Shown: positions 63,670 through 64,000 of the stretch, piece by piece | How the letters are laid out: every line of letters begins with the position of its first letter | Numbering within the stretch: position 1 is the first letter of the stretch | NCBI GenBank assembly: GCA_015231795.1 | Contig: JADGAX010000001.1 | Coordinates: 744,001 to 808,000 of the forward strand | Direction of reading: 5' to 3' | Source: Alphaproteobacteria bacterium | Lineage (GTDB): Bacteria > Pseudomonadota > Alphaproteobacteria > Rhodospirillales > WMHbin7 | Length of the DNA: 64,000 nucleotides | Notes under the pieces: model-generated | Seen by the model: only the letters and a program-made list of their open reading frames with translations | Told to the model about the DNA's origin: nothing | The model's database searches: none | Program-made: the position numbers and the translations under genes

Positions 63670-64000
63670 TGGGACCCGCACAGACAAGATAAGACCTGTT
63701 TTCCTCTCCTGTCAGCAAGCAACCGCGCTGGTCGACGCGTCGATCAACAGGTGCGTGGGCAGATCAAAGAATGTCGATGTTGGAAAGTCGGTCTTGCTTC
63801 CAATTCGCCCCTATCAATTCCTTTGAAGCCGGGCATGATAGACGTCAATGTGTTTTAAGAATGGCCTGCAACGACCGACACATATCTTGAATTGCATGAT
63901 GTATGTCAATGATGCGCGGTGCCCCTCAGAATTCATTTTATGGCGATTTCATTGGGACAAACGAAACAAGCGCCTGTGAATCGGCTTCTCGCTTTCTGCA
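63670..64000. other. Right-end non-coding segment
   Basis: I see no gene in these 331 bases. The only candidate site is ATGATGTATGTCAA at 63896-63909, which fits an FNR-type box (TTGAT-N4-(A/G)TCAA) with one mismatch and would control a gene beyond the window end. Confidence in that site is low. Confidence 0.3.

Noticed and set aside
63896-63909. FNR-type box at the right end
   Set aside because: Only one partly matching site with no visible target gene inside the window; kept as a remark in the feature list, not as a finding.

Overview
The window looks like chromosomal DNA from a high-GC alphaproteobacterium. The best fit is the Rhodospirillales, close to Magnetospirillum-like bacteria. That placement is inferred from gene content and order: hisZ-purA, xseB-ispA-dxs and serC-serA pairs, an alphaproteobacterial F-ATPase inhibitor (zeta/DUF1476), SRP RNA next to dnaX-ybaB-recR, several TRAP transporters and a zinc-binding chemoreceptor. 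No 16S gene is present, so the placement stays an inference.

Layout. 1-4200: lon, clpX and tRNA-Pro(CGG). 4200-4560: a repeat block. 4560-8130: octaprenyl diphosphate synthase on the minus strand, divergent from a TrmN6-like methyltransferase and a KefB-like K+/H+ antiporter. 8190-11390: two near-identical ArsB/NhaD-type transporters flanking a CBS-domain protein. 11400-15300: DUF1476, a cupredoxin-like secreted protein, SRP RNA and dnaX-ybaB-recR. 15300-19300: a QmcA/NfeD/lipoprotein operon, a degenerate SGNH protein and cca. 19300-20750: a small accessory islet with an orphan membrane protein, a palindromic element and a broken toxin-antitoxin pair. 20800-30850: housekeeping genes on the minus strand (dxs, ispA, xseB, purA, hisZ, chemoreceptor, serA, serC). 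31100-34200: a cytochrome c, an AT-richer secreted orphan and a lysozyme/LysM gene that appears interrupted, lying between two copies of one terminator hairpin. 34200-38700: an OmpA-like protein and a DctPQM TRAP system. 38790-42840: a giant CheB-CheR-PAS-histidine kinase. 43000-46370: a TAXI-type TRAP system with DUF1850. 46450-48830: a ChaN-like lipoprotein and small genes, including a Panacea-domain protein. 48900-53520: ydbH-ynbE-ydbL overlapping xdhC and a MoeA/MobA fusion. 53530-63670: a hydrolase, TrpB2, fructose bisphosphatase, a PotFABC-like polyamine ABC transporter, a CDF metal exporter and a TMEM43 protein.

Most genes sit in tight operons with ATGA/GTGA stop-start overlaps: dnaX-ybaB, nfeD-lipoprotein, TRAP permease-DUF1850, potFABC, ynbE-ydbL and xdhC-moeA/mobA. 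Both TRAP systems carry a strong hairpin between the solute-binding-protein gene and the membrane genes.

The most interesting signal is a dispersed structured repeat of about 140-150 bp (17020-17163, 42841-42975, 46770-46921, and a tandem relative at 4353-4560). Its hairpin stems differ in sequence between copies but stay base-paired. One copy lies in frame inside the chaN-like gene and adds about 50 residues to the predicted protein. This resembles the protein-coding palindromic elements known from Rickettsia. Other points of note are an SGNH protein lacking two of three catalytic residues with twin FNR/CRP-like palindromes upstream, a lysozyme gene with no normal start codon and an in-frame stop, and a tandemly duplicated antiporter built around a CBS protein.
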